Position numbers and translations under genes: made by a program
Source of the DNA: Pedobacter zeae
Lineage (GTDB): Bacteria > Bacteroidota > Bacteroidia > Sphingobacteriales > Sphingobacteriaceae
DNA length: 64,000 bases
Reading direction: 5' to 3'
Assembly (NCBI RefSeq): GCF_014196715.1
Contig: NZ_JACIEF010000002.1
Coordinates: 868,001-932,000, forward strand
Shown here: positions 1 through 9,908 of the stretch, one piece after another
Layout: every line of letters begins with the position of its first letter
How positions within the stretch are numbered: position 1 is the stretch's first letter
The notes under the pieces: model-generated
Told to the model about the DNA's origin: nothing
Databases searched by the model: none
The model's input: only the letters and a program-made list of their open reading frames with translations

Positions 1-848
1 GTGTATTTGTGGATGGCAGTAAAATCAGCATAATGATGAATAAAGATTCCACCTACATGGCGAAAGTTACCGGTTCGTTAGAAATGGATTTATTGGAACA
101 ATTCGATAAAAAAATCAAGCCAATAAAATCAATAGAGCAAAAATTACTGGAAACGATGCTTGGGTATCAAAAGAGACAGCGTACCGATTCATTAAATTTG
201 GTTCTCCCGGAATTTAAGGCGACCCAAGCCAGGCTTTACCAAGAGGTTAAGGAATTTCTTACTGTGCATCCAAACTCGTATGCTGCACTAGACCTATACG
301 ATAGATATGGAAAAAAGCTTTACAGTGATTCTGTTATAATTTCGAAAATAAATGCAATGCCGGAAAAATATAAAGAGCTTGGACTATACAGATCAATTCT
401 ATCTAAACACCAGTCAACATTAACATTTGCTGTTGGCCATCTTTTTCAGGATTTCGAACTGCCTGAGCATATTGATAACCGGCTGTTCAATACCAAATCT
501 TTAGATGGCAAATATAAGTTAATTGATTTCTGGGCAAGTTGGTGCGTGCCCTGCAGAAATGAAAACCCCAATTTGAAGAAACAGTATAGCAAATACCAGA
601 AAAAAGGTTTTGAGATCGTATCCGTTAGCATAGATACTGATACCCTGGCATGGAAGCGGGCTATAAAAGAAGGTCAATTGCCTTGGAAGCAGGTGATTGC
701 CAGGCAGAAAGATCCCAGAATTTCGGCTTATCATATTATTCAGATACCGACTTCGTACCTGGTTGATCCTAAAGGAAAAATCATAGCCATCAATCCCCGC
801 GGTGAAAAGCTGGAGAAAGAGTTAGCCAAAATATTTAATGATATTTAA
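1..848 (+). CDS. TlpA-like thioredoxin-fold thiol-disulfide oxidoreductase (5' truncated by window)
   Basis: The frame is open to the window edge (first whole codon at 3), so the GTG at 9 is probably internal and the N-terminus, including any signal peptide, is missing. The C-terminal ~140 residues are a thioredoxin fold of the TlpA/AhpC-TSA type: the segment FWASWCVPCRNENP carries the redox-active CxxC (codons at nt 543-554), and a cis-proline motif IPTSYLVDPKG follows near nt 745. The part before it looks like the helical and DUF4369-like N-terminal region common in Bacteroidota TlpA proteins. Family knowledge places such proteins in the periplasm, reducing or shuffling thiols. A peptide-exporter remnant follows 200 bp downstream, but any link is inference. 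Confidence 0.85.
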   Translation, partial: VFVDGSKISIMMNKDSTYMAKVTGSLEMDLLEQFDKKIKPIKSIEQKLLETMLGYQKRQRTDSLNLVLPEFKATQARLYQEVKEFLTVHPNSYAALDLYDRYGKKLYSDSVIISKINAMPEKYKELGLYRSILSKHQSTLTFAVGHLFQDFELPEHIDNRLFNTKSLDGKYKLIDFWASWCVPCRNENPNLKKQYSKYQKKGFEIVSVSIDTDTLAWKRAIKEGQLPWKQVIARQKDPRISAYHIIQIPTSYLVDPKGKIIAINPRGEKLEKELAKIFNDI

Positions 849-980
849 AGTTCATATTTATTAAGTATGATCAACTAAATACTTTACGCCCTTTCGTTTC
901 AGTAACCGTTTTGCTGTTGATTGAGGTATTCCATTATTCTAAACTTTAGGTTAGGTGCGATCTTGATGTCTTTGATTTTC

Positions 981-1000
981 TAAAGGCTAATTCGCCTTTA
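981..1000 (+). terminator. Terminator-like hairpin after the TlpA-like gene
   Basis: A perfect 7-bp stem (TAAAGGC / GCCTTTA, loop TAATTC) is followed by an A/T-rich tract. It lies about 130 bp after the stop of the TlpA-like gene. The T-tract is weak, so termination is only probable. Confidence 0.4.
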
Positions 1001-1045
1001 ATTTATTATTTAAATGGCTGCAATGGTTTAGCCTAAACTACGCTT

Positions 1046-1167
1046 ATGACCAAAAATTCCCTTTTTTCAACCAGCTTAACCAAATGGATTGTGGGCCTAC
1101 CTGCCTGAAAATGATTTCAAAATATTATGAAAAGAATTTCAGTTCCCCGGCAAACAAATCTTTTTAA
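1046..1167 (+). pseudogene. Remnant of a C39-peptidase (bacteriocin-type ABC exporter) gene, N-terminal fragment
   Basis: The frame beginning at 1054 reads KFPFFNQL then NQMDCGPTCLKMISKYY, the signature of peptidase C39 domains at the N-terminus of peptidase-containing ABC transporters, with the catalytic Cys in DCGPTC. An ATG at 1046 is one base out of frame with this stretch. Adding one A to the A-run at 1052-1056 would restore an ordinary start (M-T-K-K-F-P-F-F). The frame then stops at 1165, about 38 codons in, where the family continues for some 700 residues. Possible further shreds of the domain lie near 1190-1215 but cannot be aligned with confidence. It is non-functional as it stands. 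Confidence 0.65.
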
Positions 1168-1454
1168 ATTCAAACATTAATGCTTTTTCTGGCAGATAAA
1201 AGCACTTTTTAGGGTGCTTAAACAAACTGGGCATAAATTTAAACAATCGTGCTATTGTTAAAATCAGAGTTGCCTTAGCTTCGAATAACTAAAAACAACC
1301 AGTACCATTATCTTTTTCCTGCCCAAGAGTTAACGTAGGTAATGTTAACACTTACCTTACAAAGCCAGTACCATCGCTACACCAGGTAGGGCGGCGTGCC
1401 GGGCGGATACTAAATGCAGGGAGTTAAAAAAGATGGTCTTAGTTGTAATAGAGC

Positions 1455-1505
1455 TAACCAAATGTGAACCAAATTGAACCAACGCTGATGAAAGCACCCT
1501 AGTTG
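1455..1505 (+). promoter_or_regulatory. Putative HTCS operator upstream of the core SusC/D operon
   Basis: It shares ordered blocks with the reverse complement of the site at 25338-25378: TAACCAAATGT (1455-1465), AAATTGA, TGATGAAA (1486-1493) and CTAGTTG (1499-1505). The blocks have the same order and orientation toward the regulated gene. About 10 extra bases, one helical turn, lie between AAATTGA and TGATGAAA. AACCA also recurs at 1456, 1467 and 1477. Binding by the HTCS encoded at 16716 is inference from shared context. Confidence 0.5.
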
Positions 1506-1734
1506 CCGCGAATTTATTTAATGCCGTTGCAGGTTGACAGGTTCAGCCAGCACCGGAAACTATTCTTAACCAAAAATAAACCGAATCTTATGACGAAAAA
1601 TTACTACCACTTTGAAGAGGGGCTAATCCGCTCTTTATTAACCAAAACAACCAAAAAAAATGTTTTTAACAATCCTGCCTAATCAGCACGGTATATAATT
1701 ATCCAATTCTATTTCTCTTAAATGATTTTAAATA

Positions 1735-4700
1735 ATGGAAAAAATAACCAAGATGGGTAATGTTGCGCGCTCCGGAATTTGGGGCATCAGGCAGGTATTA
1801 CTCGTGATGTATTTAACACTGATGGTTTCCGTTCTGTTGATTGATACAGCTACGGCCCAACAGCGGCGAAAGATAACCGGGACAGTAGTTGATGAACAAA
1901 AACAGATCATAGTAGGGGCTACTATTCTTGTAAAAGGTACCAGTGTTAAAGCACAAAGTGGCACAAATGGCGAATTTGCCATAGAGGTGCCCGCCGACCA
2001 CCAGATCCTAGTTGTAGCCTATGTGGGCATGAAATCGCAAGAGGTAAATGTTGCCGGGAAAACGACGGTAAGCGTAACCCTGAAATCCAGTACCGACCAG
2101 TTAACCGATGTCGTGATCGTAGGATATGGCGTTCAAAAGAAACAAAGTGTTGTTGGAGCGATAACCCAAACCACCAGCGAGGTATTGGAAAGAACAGGCG
2201 GTGTATCCAGCTTAGGTGCAGCATTAACCGGAAATTTACCGGGTGTAATCACTACAGCCAGTACCGGAATGCCAGGCGATGAAGATCCGCAGATCCTGAT
2301 CCGCGGGCGCAGTACCTGGAACAATGCCAGTCCGCTTATTTTGGTAGACGGTGTTGAACGTTCCATCAATAACATAGATATAAGCTCTGTTGCTTCAGTT
2401 TCGGTACTTAAGGATGCATCTGCTACCGCAGTATTTGGGGTAAAAGGAGCAAATGGCGTAATTTTGGTAACCACCAAAAGGGGACGTGAAGGGAAGGCCG
2501 AAATCAGGGCGGCCGCAAATGCCGTGGTTAAATCTGCCTCTAAATTGCCGGGCAAACTCGACTCTTACGACATGTTCCAGGTGCGTAACCGTACCATAGA
2601 ATATGAATTGCCACTCGCTCCTGGCGCCTGGAGTTCTTACCTGCCGGAAGCGGTGATGCAAAAATACCGTTCGCCCGCCAATCTCGAAGAAGCTGAGCGT
2701 TATCCCAATGTAGATTGGGTTAATACCTTATTCAGGGATAATGCCATGTCGTATAATGCTAATCTTAACATCAGCGGCGGTACATCATTTGTGAAATATT
2801 TTGCTGCCGTTGATTACCTGGATGAAGGCGACTTGTTCAGGAGGTTTGGCAATGACCGCGGTTATGAAGGTGGCTACAGTTTCAGAAGGCTTAACGTAAG
2901 GAGCAACCTCGATTTTCAATTAACACCATCAACAGTTTTCAGAACCAATATTTATGGTTCAAGGGGTACATCAGAGCGACCATGGATTGATGTTAATCCT
3001 TATAACACCTGGACGGCCGCTTATTCTGCAGCGCCGAATCTTTACCTTCCTGTTTACTCGGATGGCACATGGGGATATTATAAGCCCAACGAACAGCAAA
3101 GTTTAAACTCAGTGCGTATCCTATCAACGAGTGGTCTTCAAACCACTACCACATCGCGTATTACCACTGATTTTACATTAGATCAAAGTTTAAACTCGCT
3201 CGTTAAAGGGCTGAGCTTAAAAGGAACCTTATCCATCGATAATACCTTTATCGAAGCTGGCCGGGGCATTGACGACCGTAACAATGGAACATTGAGTAAA
3301 TACATCGACCCTGAAACCGGAATAGTAAGTTATTCGCAAACGAAAGATGCGGCAACAGAACTGGAATGGAGAGAAAGTGTAAGGTGGGCAAGCCGGGCAG
3401 GTGATGTTAACGACGGTGCAACTTACCGCCGAATGTTTTCTCAAGTGCAGCTCAATTACGCCAGGACCATTGCTCAAAAACATAATTTAACCGCCATGGG
3501 GCTTTGGAGCAGGGATAATACCGCTACCGGGAGTATCATTCCTTCTTACCGCGAAGACTGGGTGTTCCGTACTACCTATAATTATGCAGGGAAGTATAGT
3601 CTTGAATATAACGGCGCATATAATGGTTCGGAAAAATTCGGGCCTGCTTACCGTTTTGATTTCTTTTCTTCAGGCGGACTTGGATGGATGATTTCAGAAG
3701 AAAAGTTTATGAAATCGGTCAAATTCATTAACACTTTAAAATTACGCGGATCGTACGGCGAAATTGGCGATGATGGTGGCTCTCCGAGGTTTGCATTTTT
3801 AACCAACTGGGCCTTTGGCGGAACAACCCCTATGGGAATTACCGGAGAAACTGCAGAAAATAGCCCTTATAACTGGTACAGGGAAACCGGTGTGGGTAAT
3901 CCTAATGTCCGCTGGGAAAAAGTGGTGAAGAAAAATATTGCGCTTGATTTTGGTATCCTGGGGAATATGATTACCGGAAGCGTAGATTTCTTTCAGGATA
4001 ACCGAAGCGACATTCTGACCGGTACAGCCCGTGCTGTTCCAAGTTATTATGGCGCTCAGCCTCCTACCTTCAATGTAGGCAAAGTACGGTCGAGAGGTTA
4101 TGAAATCGACATCCGTTTCAATAAAAAACTCACCAACAATTTTACAGTATGGGGCAATGTTAATTATACCCATACCCGAAACAAGGTAATTGAGGCTGAT
4201 GTGGCCGAGTTATTACCGGAATATGCAAAGCCTACCAATAAACAGATCGGACAAGCTTATAGTTATGTGAGCCAGGGTTATTACAATACCTGGGACCAAC
4301 TTTATGGAAGTACCATGCATAATGCCAACGACCAGCAAAAACTCCCAGGAAATTTTCACATTGTTGATTACAACGGCGACGGTATTATCGATGCAAATGA
4401 TAATATTCCATACGCTTACTCAGGCTCTCCTGAAAATACCTACAACGCAACAATAGGTTTTGAGTGGAAAGGTTTCAGCGCCTTTGCCCAGTTTTATGGC
4501 GTAAATAACGTTACCCGCCAGGTGGTGTTGGGAACATTTTCCGGAAAAAACACGGTGGCTTATGCTGAGGGAAGTTACTGGTCTAAATATAATACCAGTC
4601 CGGACGGGCCCATGCCGCGCTGGGAGACAACGCCCGCCTCGTATTATGCTGCAGACCGCTACTTTTATGATGGCTCATACCTGCGGTTAAAAAATGCAGA

Positions 4701-4911
4701 GATTGCTTACACCTTTAGACAAGACTGGGTTAAAAGAGCAGGTATATCGAGCATTCGTTTATTCCTGAACGGAAACAATTTACATGTATGGACCAAGATG
4801 CCGGATGACCGTGAAGCTAACTACCAAAGTGCCGGCGGACAAGCATGGGCCTCACAGGGGGCTTACCCAACTGTGAAGCGATATAACCTGGGGGCAAATT
4901 TCACTTTCTAA
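1735..4911 (+). CDS. SusC-like TonB-dependent outer-membrane transporter (XusA-type)
   Basis: This 1058-residue protein should import xylo-oligosaccharides across the outer membrane with the SusD lipoprotein encoded 2 bp downstream. In order it shows a signal peptide (cleavage near AQQ, residues 41-43), a CarboxypepD_reg-like beta-sandwich (about 47-120), the TonB-interacting segment VVIVGYG (126-132), a plug domain with RGRSTW, LILVDGVER and GANGVILVTTKRG, and a long beta-barrel ending in the aromatic C-terminus NFTF. Length is normal for the family. It is the first gene of the SusC-SusD-SusC-SusD-lipoprotein-GH10 core, whose order matches the xusABCDE-xyn10 xylan clusters of Prevotella and Bacteroides. 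Substrate assignment rests on that context. Confidence 0.93.
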   Translation: MEKITKMGNVARSGIWGIRQVLLVMYLTLMVSVLLIDTATAQQRRKITGTVVDEQKQIIVGATILVKGTSVKAQSGTNGEFAIEVPADHQILVVAYVGMKSQEVNVAGKTTVSVTLKSSTDQLTDVVIVGYGVQKKQSVVGAITQTTSEVLERTGGVSSLGAALTGNLPGVITTASTGMPGDEDPQILIRGRSTWNNASPLILVDGVERSINNIDISSVASVSVLKDASATAVFGVKGANGVILVTTKRGREGKAEIRAAANAVVKSASKLPGKLDSYDMFQVRNRTIEYELPLAPGAWSSYLPEAVMQKYRSPANLEEAERYPNVDWVNTLFRDNAMSYNANLNISGGTSFVKYFAAVDYLDEGDLFRRFGNDRGYEGGYSFRRLNVRSNLDFQLTPSTVFRTNIYGSRGTSERPWIDVNPYNTWTAAYSAAPNLYLPVYSDGTWGYYKPNEQQSLNSVRILSTSGLQTTTTSRITTDFTLDQSLNSLVKGLSLKGTLSIDNTFIEAGRGIDDRNNGTLSKYIDPETGIVSYSQTKDAATELEWRESVRWASRAGDVNDGATYRRMFSQVQLNYARTIAQKHNLTAMGLWSRDNTATGSIIPSYREDWVFRTTYNYAGKYSLEYNGAYNGSEKFGPAYRFDFFSSGGLGWMISEEKFMKSVKFINTLKLRGSYGEIGDDGGSPRFAFLTNWAFGGTTPMGITGETAENSPYNWYRETGVGNPNVRWEKVVKKNIALDFGILGNMITGSVDFFQDNRSDILTGTARAVPSYYGAQPPTFNVGKVRSRGYEIDIRFNKKLTNNFTVWGNVNYTHTRNKVIEADVAELLPEYAKPTNKQIGQAYSYVSQGYYNTWDQLYGSTMHNANDQQKLPGNFHIVDYNGDGIIDANDNIPYAYSGSPENTYNATIGFEWKGFSAFAQFYGVNNVTRQVVLGTFSGKNTVAYAEGSYWSKYNTSPDGPMPRWETTPASYYAADRYFYDGSYLRLKNAEIAYTFRQDWVKRAGISSIRLFLNGNNLHVWTKMPDDREANYQSAGGQAWASQGAYPTVKRYNLGANFTF

Positions 4912-4913
4912 AC

Positions 4914-6812
4914 ATGATCACGATGAAAAAATATATTAAATCTTTATTGTTAATAGGAATGATTTGGATGGGAACCGGGATGGTGTCTTGCAAAAAATAT
5001 TTAGACAGGGATCCCGAAGCAACTGTTTCTGCTGAGTCTGCCTTTAAAGACTTTCGTAGTTTTCAGGGTTTTACCGAAGAGTTGTACAACTGCATTCCGG
5101 ATTTTACCAACCGCTACTGGACCAACAGTTTCAACTGGGGCGAGGATGAAATCCAGTCTACAGTACAAAATTTCCACTTTGTTAATAAAGTTGATAACGG
5201 CGATTTTTGGGGTTGGCAAAGAGAATTTGATGGCTGGGGCGCCGGCTTTTTAGACAATGCCAACGCCAATACAAATAACGACCGTTTTACCAAAGGGCTG
5301 TATCCTTTGGCCTGGTACGGTATCCGTAAAGCCAATTTAGGTCTTGAAAACCTGAACCTGATGGTAAATGCAACAGATGAAGAACGTAACCTGATTAAAG
5401 GCCAGCTGTTGTTTTTCAGGGGCTGGTTCCATTTTCAGCTTATTCAATATTTCGGGGGGCTGCCATATATCGATAAGGTATTGCCGGCTGATGAAGCCTT
5501 GAGGTTACCCCGCTTAAAGTACCAGGAATGCGCTGCAAAGGTGGCTTTAGATTTAAGAGCAGCCGCAGATCTTTTACCTATCAACTGGGATAATACAACG
5601 GCCGGAATCCAAACGCTGGGTAAAAACCAATTGCGTATCAACAAAATCATGGCATTGGGTTATTTGGGTAAAAACTATCTGTGGGCCGCAAGTCCATTGA
5701 TGAACTTAGAATCTACGGGCAGTAAAACCTATAACGCAGAACTAAGTAAAAAAGCAGCTGCAGCATTTGCCGAATTGCTTAAACTAACAGAAAGTGGCGC
5801 CGCTCCACATAAGTTACTGCCTTTTTCGCAATACAGCACCAATTTTTATACCACTGGTCAAAACTTCCTGATCCCCGGAGGAACGGAGGTGATCTTTACA
5901 GGCCCGTACTGGGGGGCACATGGTTCAACCTATGGCACGGCAAAGCAGTATACCCCGGCAATTGTAGGGGCTGATGCACTGGTATTTGCGCCGACTGCAA
6001 ATTATGTGAACTATTATGGGATGAAAAACGGATTGCCAATTTCAAATTCGGCACAGGCTGATCCCACCGGCTCAGGATATGATCCGCAATTTCCATGGCG
6101 TGATCGCGATCCCCGGTTTTACAACGATATTATATACGATGGAGTTAAAGTGGTACAGGGAACATTGGCCGCAAATATGGAACCACACCGATATGCAAAC
6201 CTCTATACCAATGGAAGTTATAGGGACGAGCGTTCCGGTAGCCGTACAGGATACATGATGTTCAAATTTGTGCCAAGAACCGCAAACAACTTTGATCAGG
6301 GCTGGAATTATGGCCAAAACCTGAACATCAAGGTTTCATACATGCGCTTGGCAGATATTTACCTGATGTATGCTGAGTCGGTTGCAGCAGGTTACGACTC
6401 ACCGACTGCCACAGCCGAGGGGTTTGGTAAAAGTGCTGTTGACGCGATTAATGTGATCCGTGACAGGGCTGGTGTTGGACATGTTGCCACACCATTCCTG
6501 GCGAATACAACAGAATTTATGAAAGAAGTTAGGCGTGAACGTGCCGTTGAACTGGCTTTCGAAGGACACCGGTTTAACGATCTTCGCCGCTGGCATTTGT
6601 TGGCCGAGCTCCCATACACCTTAAAAACAGCCGCAGAATTTGATCGCGCTGCGCCATTAAATTCTTCTGTCGACACCAAATTAAATAAGGTTGTAAATTA
6701 TCGCGAGCGGTTAATATTACAACGCCCGTTTAGCGAAAAACATTATTGGTTGCCACTAAAACGGGCAGATGTAAACATGTATAAAGAGTTCGCACAGAAC
6801 CCTGGATGGTAA
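4914..6812 (+). CDS. SusD/RagB-like glycan-binding lipoprotein (XusB-type)
   Basis: This is a surface lipoprotein expected to form the lid over the preceding SusC channel and to bind xylan fragments. It is 632 residues, with a lipobox ending at Cys26 (GMVSC) followed by KKYLDRDPE, a typical SusD start. TPR-like helices and the C-terminal SusD signature follow, including RLADIYLMYAESV, VRRERAVELAFEGHRFNDLRRW and a terminal FAQNPGW. An in-frame ATG at 4923 gives a more compact signal peptide and could be the true start. The 2-bp gap to the SusC gene indicates co-transcription and probably translational coupling. Confidence 0.93.
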   Translation: MITMKKYIKSLLLIGMIWMGTGMVSCKKYLDRDPEATVSAESAFKDFRSFQGFTEELYNCIPDFTNRYWTNSFNWGEDEIQSTVQNFHFVNKVDNGDFWGWQREFDGWGAGFLDNANANTNNDRFTKGLYPLAWYGIRKANLGLENLNLMVNATDEERNLIKGQLLFFRGWFHFQLIQYFGGLPYIDKVLPADEALRLPRLKYQECAAKVALDLRAAADLLPINWDNTTAGIQTLGKNQLRINKIMALGYLGKNYLWAASPLMNLESTGSKTYNAELSKKAAAAFAELLKLTESGAAPHKLLPFSQYSTNFYTTGQNFLIPGGTEVIFTGPYWGAHGSTYGTAKQYTPAIVGADALVFAPTANYVNYYGMKNGLPISNSAQADPTGSGYDPQFPWRDRDPRFYNDIIYDGVKVVQGTLAANMEPHRYANLYTNGSYRDERSGSRTGYMMFKFVPRTANNFDQGWNYGQNLNIKVSYMRLADIYLMYAESVAAGYDSPTATAEGFGKSAVDAINVIRDRAGVGHVATPFLANTTEFMKEVRRERAVELAFEGHRFNDLRRWHLLAELPYTLKTAAEFDRAAPLNSSVDTKLNKVVNYRERLILQRPFSEKHYWLPLKRADVNMYKEFAQNPGW

Positions 6813-6845
6813 GGTTTTCATGATCACAACTAATTAAAGACAAGA

Positions 6846-9800
6846 ATGATGAAATTTTTAAGAAATACATTGGTACTGAGTGTTTTCTTTACACTGCTTG
6901 CCGGTGTAATTAAAGGTCAGGATGCCATTAAGATACCTATAAAAGCTGTTGTTCGCGATATCAGTGGAAATCCGGTAAAAGGGGCCTCCATCCATATCGA
7001 AGGAAGCGAGGTATTCACCATCGCCAACCAGGCTGGCGAGTTCTCGTTGTCAGCAGACGCCAACAGTACTTTTACGGTTAGTGCCAAAGGATATAAAACT
7101 TCGTTGGTAATTGCCTCAGCTAACCTAAAGCAGATCACGCTAACCAAAGACGACCGCCTGGTAAATGTTGGTTTTAAAAATGCAGAAGAAGATAATCTTC
7201 CGGCAGGGGTTTCAAATGTTAACCTTGCGCAGCTTTTTGAGAAAAACTTTATCACCTACGGATTGGACGGGATAGAGGCATTTGCGCCGGGCTTTAATGG
7301 CAACAACCTTTGGGGGATGAATACCTCGCTGATATTGGTTGATGGGGTGCCGAGGGATGTAAACAGCGTTACACCCAATGAGATTGAGGATATTACTTTT
7401 CTCAAAAGTGCATCGGCCGTTGCCTTGTATGGCAGCCGAGGTGCGAAGGGGGTAATTTTAATCAGCACAAAAAGAGGGTTGCCAATTAAGCAAAAAATAA
7501 ACGTTCGTACCAATATCGGATTAAATACACCAAAAAGATACCCGCAGTACCTGGGCTCATCTGAATACATGACCTTGTATAACGAAGCTTTGGCCAATGA
7601 TGGCCTGGCAGCGATCTATAGTCCTGAAACGATCTATAACCATTCAGGTATTAACCCTTACCGTTATCCAAGTGTTGATTATTATTCGTCTGAATACCTC
7701 AAAAGCAGCTTTGCACGTTACGACGGCGTGGCCGAAATTTCGGGCGGAAACGAACGCGCCCGTTACTATACAAATGTTGGATTTGTATCTACCGGTTCGC
7801 TGATTAACTTCGGGGAAGCAAAAGAAAATAATACAACAGAGCGCTTCAATATACGTGGAAATGTTGATATGCAGCTTACCAAAGCACTCAAGGCCAGGGT
7901 AGATGCAAGTGCAGTATTTTCAAGTGGTGGCGGAGTAAACACCAATTATTGGGCTAACGCTGCAACCCTGCGCCCTCATCTGTTTACCCCCTTAATTCCT
8001 ATAAACTTATTGGAACAGAGCGATGAGGTAAGCAGGGCGATGATCAAAAACGCCAAAATCATTGATGGGCAATACATTCTAGGTGGTACGCAATTGGATC
8101 AAACTAACCCGATTGCAGCCATTTATGCAGGAGGCAACAATAAATTTGTGCAACGCCAGTTCCAGTTTACCACAGGCATTGATGCTGATCTGAAAGGGAT
8201 CCTGAACGGACTGACCTTCAGCAGCAGCATGGGGATTGATTACCTGAACAGCTATAACCAGGGATATCGTAATGGATATGCCACTTACCAACCCAACTGG
8301 ACTACCTATTCGGGTACTACGCTAATCGGAAGTTTAACCCGCTGGGGTGAAGATACTAAAACCGGCGTTCAGAACATTGCAGATAGTTATTACAGGCAAA
8401 CCATTTCATTTTCAGGCCAGTTCAACTACAATACCACTATCCGCGATAAGCATCATATTTCTGCTATATTACTTGCCGCAGCATACCGTCAGTCGCAATC
8501 TGAAATTTATCAACCCACAACAAATTCCAATTTGGGATTGCAGTTAAACTATGATTTTAACCGTAAGTATTTTGCTGAACTTACGGGTGCTGTGGTACGC
8601 TCGCCAAAAATGCCTCCGGGAAACAGGGTAGCCCTTTCTCCGGCGGGTTCTATTGGATGGCGCCTTAGCGAGGAGCCGTTTTTAAAAAATGCTTCATTTA
8701 TTAACGACCTGACCCTAACCGCATCAGGAGGGGTTTTAAATACCGATCTTGATTTTGATGAGTATTTTGCTTACGAAAGTATTTACACTGCCACAGGCGG
8801 CAACTGGTACGGCTGGAATGATGGTACCGGTACACAGTCGACCGATTCCCGTCGTGGATCCAATATGGATTTAACTTTTGCTAAAAGAAAAGAAATCAGT
8901 GTAGGGATAAAAGGTACCATGTTCAACAACCAGTTTAATTTCGGTGCCAATGTATTTAGAAATAACATTACCGGAATTATCGGTCAGATTAACGTCCTTT
9001 ATCCGAGCTATTTCACTACCGGATTCCCAAGCTCTTCTTTTGTGCCGTACAGTAATTACAATAGCGACCAGCGTACCGGTGTAGATTTTTACTTAAATTT
9101 CAATAAACGCATCGGAGCTATCGATTGGACTTTGGGGATGTCTGGAACATATTATACAACCAAAGCAACCAAACGCGCCGATTTTTTAACTTATGAAAAT
9201 AGCTACCAATACCGCGCAGGTAAACCACTCGATGCCATTTGGGGATTAAAAAGCAATGGTTTTTATATGGATGCGGGCGAAGTGGCGGCAGCCGATGGAA
9301 TCAATGGCCCAAAACCGGCATTTGGCTCGGCCCTGGCGCCAGGAGATATCAAATATATCGATCAGAACGGCGACAAAATCATCGATGATAAAGACCAGGT
9401 TTATCTTGGCCGCGGCGGCTGGTTCGGAGCACCATTTACAGCAGGTATAAATTTAACAGCTAAATGGAAAAACCTTACCCTGTTTGTTCTGGGTACAGGC
9501 CGTTTTGGTGCAAGTGCCATGAAAAGTGATAACTATTTCTGGGTAAATGGAAGCGATAAATATTCGGATGTGGTGCGCGACCGGTGGACACCGCAAACAA
9601 AAAACACGGCAACCTTTCCGCGACTAACCACCTCAAACGGCGATAATAATTTCAGGGCGTCTGATTTCTGGTTATACAGTACTGATAGGTTTGATTTATC
9701 GAAGGTTCAGATTTCCTATACCGTTTCTGATAAATTGTTCAAGAGCAAAGTTCTGAAAGAATTGGGGCTATATGTGGCCGGGTTTAATCTTTTAACCATT

Positions 9801-9887
9801 GCAAAAGAAAAGGAAATTCTTGAGCTGAATTTAGGTGGGGCTCCGCAAACAAGGTTATATAACCTGGGCGTAAAGGCAATGTTTTAA
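6846..9887 (+). CDS. Second SusC-like TonB-dependent transporter (XusC-type, divergent)
   Basis: It is 1013 residues with a signal peptide (cleavage near residue 24, IKGQ), a CarboxypepD_reg-like domain (about 30-100), a plug with SLILVDGVPRDVNS and ALYGSRGAKGVILISTKRG, and a barrel. Unlike the first SusC it lacks the usual VVxVGYG segment before the plug. In its place is a run around residues 102-135 (LVNVGFKNAEEDNLP) and then a GLDGIEAFAPGFNGNN region. This divergent form is what the second SusC of xus-type xylan loci looks like. It should pair with the SusD at 9909 and provide a second import channel, perhaps for a different oligomer size or decoration. Confidence 0.92.
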   Translation: MMKFLRNTLVLSVFFTLLAGVIKGQDAIKIPIKAVVRDISGNPVKGASIHIEGSEVFTIANQAGEFSLSADANSTFTVSAKGYKTSLVIASANLKQITLTKDDRLVNVGFKNAEEDNLPAGVSNVNLAQLFEKNFITYGLDGIEAFAPGFNGNNLWGMNTSLILVDGVPRDVNSVTPNEIEDITFLKSASAVALYGSRGAKGVILISTKRGLPIKQKINVRTNIGLNTPKRYPQYLGSSEYMTLYNEALANDGLAAIYSPETIYNHSGINPYRYPSVDYYSSEYLKSSFARYDGVAEISGGNERARYYTNVGFVSTGSLINFGEAKENNTTERFNIRGNVDMQLTKALKARVDASAVFSSGGGVNTNYWANAATLRPHLFTPLIPINLLEQSDEVSRAMIKNAKIIDGQYILGGTQLDQTNPIAAIYAGGNNKFVQRQFQFTTGIDADLKGILNGLTFSSSMGIDYLNSYNQGYRNGYATYQPNWTTYSGTTLIGSLTRWGEDTKTGVQNIADSYYRQTISFSGQFNYNTTIRDKHHISAILLAAAYRQSQSEIYQPTTNSNLGLQLNYDFNRKYFAELTGAVVRSPKMPPGNRVALSPAGSIGWRLSEEPFLKNASFINDLTLTASGGVLNTDLDFDEYFAYESIYTATGGNWYGWNDGTGTQSTDSRRGSNMDLTFAKRKEISVGIKGTMFNNQFNFGANVFRNNITGIIGQINVLYPSYFTTGFPSSSFVPYSNYNSDQRTGVDFYLNFNKRIGAIDWTLGMSGTYYTTKATKRADFLTYENSYQYRAGKPLDAIWGLKSNGFYMDAGEVAAADGINGPKPAFGSALAPGDIKYIDQNGDKIIDDKDQVYLGRGGWFGAPFTAGINLTAKWKNLTLFVLGTGRFGASAMKSDNYFWVNGSDKYSDVVRDRWTPQTKNTATFPRLTTSNGDNNFRASDFWLYSTDRFDLSKVQISYTVSDKLFKSKVLKELGLYVAGFNLLTIAKEKEILELNLGGAPQTRLYNLGVKAMF

Positions 9888-9908
9888 TTCAATATTAGAT
9901 TAGAAAAA

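Larger units (their letters stand above)
849..1734. other. 886-bp non-coding stretch upstream of the xylan locus
   Basis: It contains the terminator-like hairpin (981-1000), the C39 remnant (1046-1167), an interrupted palindrome AGGTAA-TGTTAACA-C-TTACCT at 1337-1357 and the putative HTCS operator (1455-1505). The 1506-1734 part would be a long 5' leader of the first susC if transcription starts just after the operator. I see no intact gene in it. Confidence 0.6.

Noticed and set aside
1337..1357. Interrupted palindrome AGGTAA-TGTTAACA-C-TTACCT as an operator
   Set aside because: It has an off-centre extra base, is far from any start, and has no second copy; too weak to call.
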